From NCBI GenBank assembly GCA_964482395.1, contig CAYZXK010000178.1, positions 1-9,021 on the forward strand: DNA of 9,021 bases, written 5' to 3'. A model generated the notes under the pieces. The model worked only from the letters and a program-made list of their open reading frames with translations, made no database searches and was not told the origin of the DNA. Shown in pieces: positions 6,235 through 9,021 of this stretch. A program made the position numbers and the translations under genes. Each line of letters opens with the position of its first letter. The first letter of the stretch is position 1. The stretch comes from CAYZXK01 sp964482395. GTDB lineage: Bacteria; Planctomycetota; Phycisphaerae; UBA1845; Fen-1342.

Positions 6235-6510
6235 TCAGCCGGACGGGGCCGACTCTTGCTGGCTTGCCTCCGCTACGCCCCGGAGTTCCGGGACGCGCTG
6301 AAGCAAGTAGCGTTCTACCCCCATTCTGAGGGTCAAAGCGGCATGCGGGCAGCCGGTACAGGCTCCACGAAGTCGTACATGGGCGATGCCGTTCTCGACT
6401 TTGACCAGTTCGATGTCTCCGCCGTCGGCCTGAATGTAGGGTCGGAAACCTTCGATCGCACTCCGCGTCCGCTCTTCCAGCGACGCGCCACTGGCAGCCG
6501 GATCAGCCAT
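6235..6510 (-). CDS. Stand-alone NifU C-terminal domain (Nfu-type Fe-S cluster scaffold)
   Basis: 91-aa protein made only of the Nfu domain, which carries a [4Fe-4S] cluster between two subunits and hands it to apo-proteins in the cytoplasm. Seen: helix LEERTRSAIEGFRPYIQADGGDIELV (typical start of the domain, with QADGGDIEL) and the cluster motif GACTGCPHAALTLRMGVE, whose CxxC cysteines are the ligands. There is no A-type or NifU N-terminal domain, so it is shorter than E. coli NfuA (about 190 aa) and typical of the small class. Start: ATG at 6510, because GGAGA lies 6 nt upstream; the frame stays open to ATG 6753 but that extension is unlike any Nfu. It stands alone between two gaps. KamA next door is a [4Fe-4S] enzyme, but a functional link is only proximity. 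Confidence 0.93.
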   Translation of the reverse strand: MADPAASGASLEERTRSAIEGFRPYIQADGGDIELVKVENGIAHVRLRGACTGCPHAALTLRMGVERYLLQRVPELRGVAEASQQESAPSG

Positions 6511-6906
6511 GATATCTCTCCATCGGGTCTGGGCCAGTCCCAACCCGCCCGGGCCGCGCGGTTGCTGACGCGGCGCGGTTGTCGAACTCCGCAGCACCCC
6601 GGCCGCCCGGTGCGGTCGGGGTGAGCACACCCAAGCGTAGACGGCGGCCGGGCCGAATTCCACCGTGCCCCTCCGGAATCGGCGACCGAGGGCCGGGTTT
6701 TCCAGGCGTTCAGGCGTTTCCATTCCATCGGCCAACCACGGGGTATACGGCATCGCGCCCCCGGTCAGGCAACTTTCCGGGCTGGATGGACTCGGTCATC
6801 CGCAGGACGGCCCCCAGGCAGAGACGCCCGGCCGCAACGTACCGACAGGGGGCTCCGGCGGTGGCCGGCACGCCGACCCACCCGTTGCCGATGCCCGGCG
6901 GGAGAG
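6511..6906. other. Gene-free gap of about 400 bp with hairpins
   Basis: I find no credible gene here on either strand. It holds the Nfu ribosome site (GGAGA at 6517-6521), a strong hairpin at 6595-6623 (own entry) and a weaker imperfect stem at 6860-6882 (GGTGG/CCACC closing CGG/CCG), 25 bp past the propeller gene stop, which may end that transcript. A poor promoter-like pair on the minus strand (TTGCCT 6767-6772, TATACC 6742-6747, 19-bp spacing) could serve the Nfu gene. Confidence 0.5.
6595..6623 (+). other. 12-bp stem, 5-nt loop hairpin
   Basis: CACCCCGGCCGC (6595-6606), loop CCGGT, GCGGTCGGGGTG (6612-6623). Eleven Watson-Crick pairs plus one G-U if transcribed from the plus strand; on the minus strand that pair becomes C-A. 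It has no T-run on either side. It lies 85 bp upstream of the Nfu start. Role unknown. Confidence 0.45.
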
Positions 6907-8568
6907 CTAAGAACCGAGCAAAGCTGCAATGAACGGGTTTATGTCCGCGAAGTTCACCGTACCGTCACCGTTCATGTCGCAAAACAGGTGGCCGTCGCAA
7001 TCCGGGTATACCTGGTCGTACGTGTCCAGCAGAAGCAGGATGAACGGGTTGATGTCGCCAAAGCCGAACTGGCCGTCGCAATTGCCGTCGCCCACGACCA
7101 GACGCTGGTTGTAATACAGGTAGTTGCCCTTGTTGCTATCCCAGTTGGTGATGGCCATCTCCAACCGGCTGGAGACGGTGTACTGGACGACCAGGCTGGC
7201 GGTCACGTCCGCTCCGATGGTCAGCCAGCCGTGCTCACGGCCGACGGTGTATTGGGATGGTCCCAGCGGCTGACCGTCGAGCAGCACCGCCGTCACTTCC
7301 TGGATGGGCTGATAGGGCAGGTAGAACAGACGTCGGCCAACGGGGACGCTGGTAAACGTGGTCTGGACTGGTCGCAGTCCGTCCTTGTCCACGTCCCCGA
7401 AGACGATCTTCTCGACCACGCTGGTGCCGGCCGAGTTCCAGGATGGATTGGAGCCGAAGCCGGAGCCGGCATTCAAGAAGAGGCGGGTACGGTCCCACCA
7501 GGCCCCGGTGGCCAGGTCGAGCCGGCCGTCGCAGTTCAGGTCAGCCAGGGCCACCGCAGAGCAGTATCCCTCGTAATAAGTCCAGGCCGCGGTGCCGGCG
7601 AAGCCGCCGAGCGGGGTGCCGTTGTACTGGCGGAACCGACCGCTGCCGCCGGCAATCTGGTTATTGTCGGCCAGGATCAGGTCACGCCGGCCATCGCCGG
7701 TGACGTCGCCGGCGGTGGCCATTATGCAGTCCTGGTTGCTGACGTCGGTGACCTGCCAGCTCGCGGTAGTTTCGAGCATGCCGCCCAGGTTGCGGTACAT
7801 CCGGCTGCGGGTGTTGGCCGCGGCCAGCACCAGGTCCAGCCACCCATCATCATCGGCATCCACCCAGAGGGCCCCCTGGGTGTCGTAGGTGTCGGTGGAG
7901 GTCCAACTGGGGGTTGAAGCCAGCATCCCGCCAACGTTGAGATACACGTAATTGTTGTACAGGTGGGGTGTTCCGTAAGCCCAGCCGGTGGCGACCGCCA
8001 GATCAGGTCGCCCGTCGTTGTTCATGTCCCCAAAGGCCAGGCCGAACGCGTTGCCAATGACGTTAGCGGTCCAGTTCGGCGTAGAAGACAGGGTGCCCAG
8101 GTTGTTGAGGTAGACCCGGGCGATGGGGCCGGTGGTGCTGAACTCGCCGAGGGTAGCCACCGCCACATCCGGCCAGCCGTCTCCATTGACGTCCGCCACG
8201 TCCAGGTGGCCGTTGTAGCCGACGTCGGCGGATTGCCAGTTCGGGCTGGGCGGTAGAGTGCCGGCCTGGTTGTAGTAGACGGCCAGGCGCTGCTGGGCCA
8301 TGTCGTTGCCGTTGGAGACGATCAGGTCCAGCCAGCCGTCGCGGTCGAGGTCGGCCAGGGCAGCCCCGGTACTGACCTGCGTGTCGGCTGAGACCCAGTC
8401 GGGCGTTGTGTGATAGATGTCCTGCCCGCAGATGACCGCCGCCGGCAGGCCGCAGGTCACAATAAGCACCGCCACCGGGAGAGCAGCGCGGCCGGCCCGC
8501 CCGATGAGCGACAGGCGGCCGTCGATCGGCTCCACCTCGCCTGGATGCTGCTGAAAGGCCCTGATCAT
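6907..8568 (-). CDS. Secreted seven-bladed FG-GAP/VCBS beta-propeller with dockerin-like C-terminus
   Basis: 553-aa exported protein, probably a binding or scaffold protein on the cell surface; ligand unknown. Seen: long basic n-region, hydrophobic core LPVAVLIVTCGLPAAV, cleavage near residue 48. Seven calcium-type D-x-D/N-x-D-G loops (start near 73, 125, 180, 236, 287, 342 and 391) alternate with seven P/A-x-W strands (W58, W111, W166, W222, W271, W329, W377), spaced 48-58 residues. The first Trp strand precedes blade 1, so N- and C-terminal strands likely close the ring. Residues 411-490 form a possible beta-sandwich. The end carries two dockerin-like repeats, GDGNCDGQFGFGDINPF (493-509) and CDMNGDGTVNFADINPF (530-546). 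Start: ATG at 8568, with AGGAGG 6 nt upstream; the frame continues to 8682 but lacks this site. Unlike its neighbours it has no enzymatic motif. Confidence 0.9.
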   Translation of the reverse strand: MIRAFQQHPGEVEPIDGRLSLIGRAGRAALPVAVLIVTCGLPAAVICGQDIYHTTPDWVSADTQVSTGAALADLDRDGWLDLIVSNGNDMAQQRLAVYYNQAGTLPPSPNWQSADVGYNGHLDVADVNGDGWPDVAVATLGEFSTTGPIARVYLNNLGTLSSTPNWTANVIGNAFGLAFGDMNNDGRPDLAVATGWAYGTPHLYNNYVYLNVGGMLASTPSWTSTDTYDTQGALWVDADDDGWLDLVLAAANTRSRMYRNLGGMLETTASWQVTDVSNQDCIMATAGDVTGDGRRDLILADNNQIAGGSGRFRQYNGTPLGGFAGTAAWTYYEGYCSAVALADLNCDGRLDLATGAWWDRTRLFLNAGSGFGSNPSWNSAGTSVVEKIVFGDVDKDGLRPVQTTFTSVPVGRRLFYLPYQPIQEVTAVLLDGQPLGPSQYTVGREHGWLTIGADVTASLVVQYTVSSRLEMAITNWDSNKGNYLYYNQRLVVGDGNCDGQFGFGDINPFILLLLDTYDQVYPDCDGHLFCDMNGDGTVNFADINPFIAALLGS

Positions 8569-8574
8569 GGCTTT

Positions 8575-8580
8575 CCTCCT
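8575..8580 (-). promoter_or_regulatory. Consensus ribosome binding site of the propeller gene
   Basis: AGGAGG with a 6-nt spacer to ATG 8568. It is the strongest ribosome site in the window and fixes the start. Confidence 0.85.
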
Positions 8581-8594
8581 CAACTCCGTTCTCC

Positions 8595-8600
8595 ATTGTA
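8595..8600 (-). promoter_or_regulatory. Candidate -10 box for the propeller gene
   Basis: TACAAT on the minus strand (5 of 6 to TATAAT), 26 bp upstream of ATG 8568. No recognisable -35 lies 16-18 bp upstream. It would give a leader of about 20 nt that just contains the ribosome site. Confidence 0.35.
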
Positions 8601-8608
8601 GCGTGACG

Positions 8609-8651
8609 CTGGACCGGCTCCCAGCCGTGGGCGGCCGGCGAACGGGTCCAG
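8609..8651 (-). terminator. Nested inverted repeat between aroF and the propeller gene
   Basis: Perfect 7-bp arms CTGGACC (8609-8615) and GGTCCAG (8645-8651) enclose a small stem CGGCT-CCC-AGCCG (8615-8627). It starts 40 bp after the DAHP synthase stop and could end that transcript, though there is no T-run. It also abuts the candidate -10 box, so an operator is possible. Confidence 0.3.
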
Positions 8652-8690
8652 GAGTGGCCGACCGGAAAAGGTATGTCCGCATCGGGCTGG

Positions 8691-9021
8691 TCAGAAGACC
8701 TGGACACCCAAGGCGGCCGCCAGCGACTTCAGCGATCCGTACAGGTCCTGGAACGCCCGGAAATCCAGCGACTGCTGGCCGTCGGAGAGGGCTTTGGACG
8801 GGTCGGGGTGGACCTCAATCATGATCCCATCGGCCCCGGCGGCCAACGCTGCCCGTGACATGGCCGGTACGTATCGCGCCCGACCGGTTCCGTGGCTGGG
8901 GTCGACGATCACCGGGAGGTGGGATCGATGTTTGACGACCGGCACGATCGACAGGTCCAGGGTGCTGCGGGCGTGGTCGGCAAAGGTTCGCACCCCGCGC
9001 TCGCAGAGGATCACCTGCCGG
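8691..9021 (-). CDS. aroF: 3-deoxy-7-phosphoheptulonate (DAHP) synthase, C-terminal part
   Basis: Condenses phosphoenolpyruvate and erythrose 4-phosphate to DAHP, the first step of the shikimate pathway; cytoplasmic, metal-dependent. Only the last 109 residues lie in the window; the gene starts beyond 9021. Seen: ILCERGVRTF, then KHRSHLPVIVDPSHGTGR, SRAALAAGADGIMIEVHPDP and KALSDGQQSLDF. DPSH, EVHP and LSDG carry the His, Glu and Asp metal ligands known from the Thermotoga-type (class I-beta) enzyme. The protein ends ALGVQVF, as is usual for that group, so no C-terminal chorismate mutase is fused. Any regulatory N-terminal domain cannot be judged. It reads toward the propeller gene, 122 bp away, with a hairpin between, so they are probably separate units. 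Confidence 0.95.
   Translation of the reverse strand, partial: RQVILCERGVRTFADHARSTLDLSIVPVVKHRSHLPVIVDPSHGTGRARYVPAMSRAALAAGADGIMIEVHPDPSKALSDGQQSLDFRAFQDLYGSLKSLAAALGVQVF

Noticed and set aside
6511..6753. 81-residue N-terminal extension of the Nfu protein
   Set aside because: The sequence is basic and low-complexity with no Nfu-family similarity, while a good GGAGA site precedes ATG 6510.
6742..6772. Promoter for the Nfu gene (TTGCCT / TATACC)
   Set aside because: Both boxes are 4 of 6 and the spacing is 19 bp, at the level expected by chance; noted only within the gap entry.
1..9021. Mobile elements, CRISPR arrays, tRNA or rRNA genes, phage or defence systems
   Set aside because: I saw no transposase or integrase motifs, no regularly spaced identical repeats, and no tRNA- or rRNA-like sequence. 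The repeat pattern in 6907-8568 is protein-level blade repetition, not a DNA array.

Overview
The window is GC-rich, and every gene I can support is read from the minus strand, so transcription runs from high to low coordinates. The organism is most likely a planctomycete, possibly of the Phycisphaerae. The main clue is the secreted protein at 6907-8568. It ends in two dockerin-like repeats of the form D-x-N-x-D-G...(F)x-D-I-N-P-F, a C-terminal signature I associate with that phylum. Its long-n-region signal peptide fits too. The assignment is an inference from motifs.

Layout in transcription order. (a) 9021-8691: the 3' end of a class-I DAHP synthase gene (shikimate pathway). (b) 8568-6907: an exported seven-bladed FG-GAP/VCBS beta-propeller with the dockerin-like tail, preceded by a very strong ribosome binding site. 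(c) 6906-6511: about 400 bp without a gene, holding hairpins. (d) 6510-6235: a small stand-alone NifU C-terminal (Nfu-type) Fe-S scaffold. (e) 6087-954: the main operon. (f) 733-1: a SIR2/CobB-type deacylase, cut by the window edge only at its extreme C-terminus.

The main operon starts at a near-consensus promoter in the only distinctly AT-rich patch of the window. It reads kamA (lysine 2,3-aminomutase family), two D-Ala-D-Ala-ligase-like ATP-grasp enzymes, a GNAT acetyltransferase, then a lipoprotein with a gluzincin-type HExxH metallopeptidase site. The two ligases overlap by 4 bp, ligase 2 and the GNAT by 10 bp, and the GNAT and lipoprotein are 16 bp apart. This tight packing implies co-translation and a shared task. 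KamA keeps the two aspartates that recognise lysine, so beta-lysine is the predicted first product. Two ATP-grasp ligases and one acetyltransferase would then suit conjugation of beta-lysine into a small, possibly acetylated, beta-peptide. That resembles the known N-epsilon-acetyl-beta-lysine route (AblA/AblB) but adds two ligation steps. I know of no characterised pathway with this set, and it is the most interesting part of the window.

I see no tRNA, rRNA, CRISPR array, insertion sequence or phage gene. The long plus-strand open frames lie antisense to the genes above and look like GC-rich shadows.
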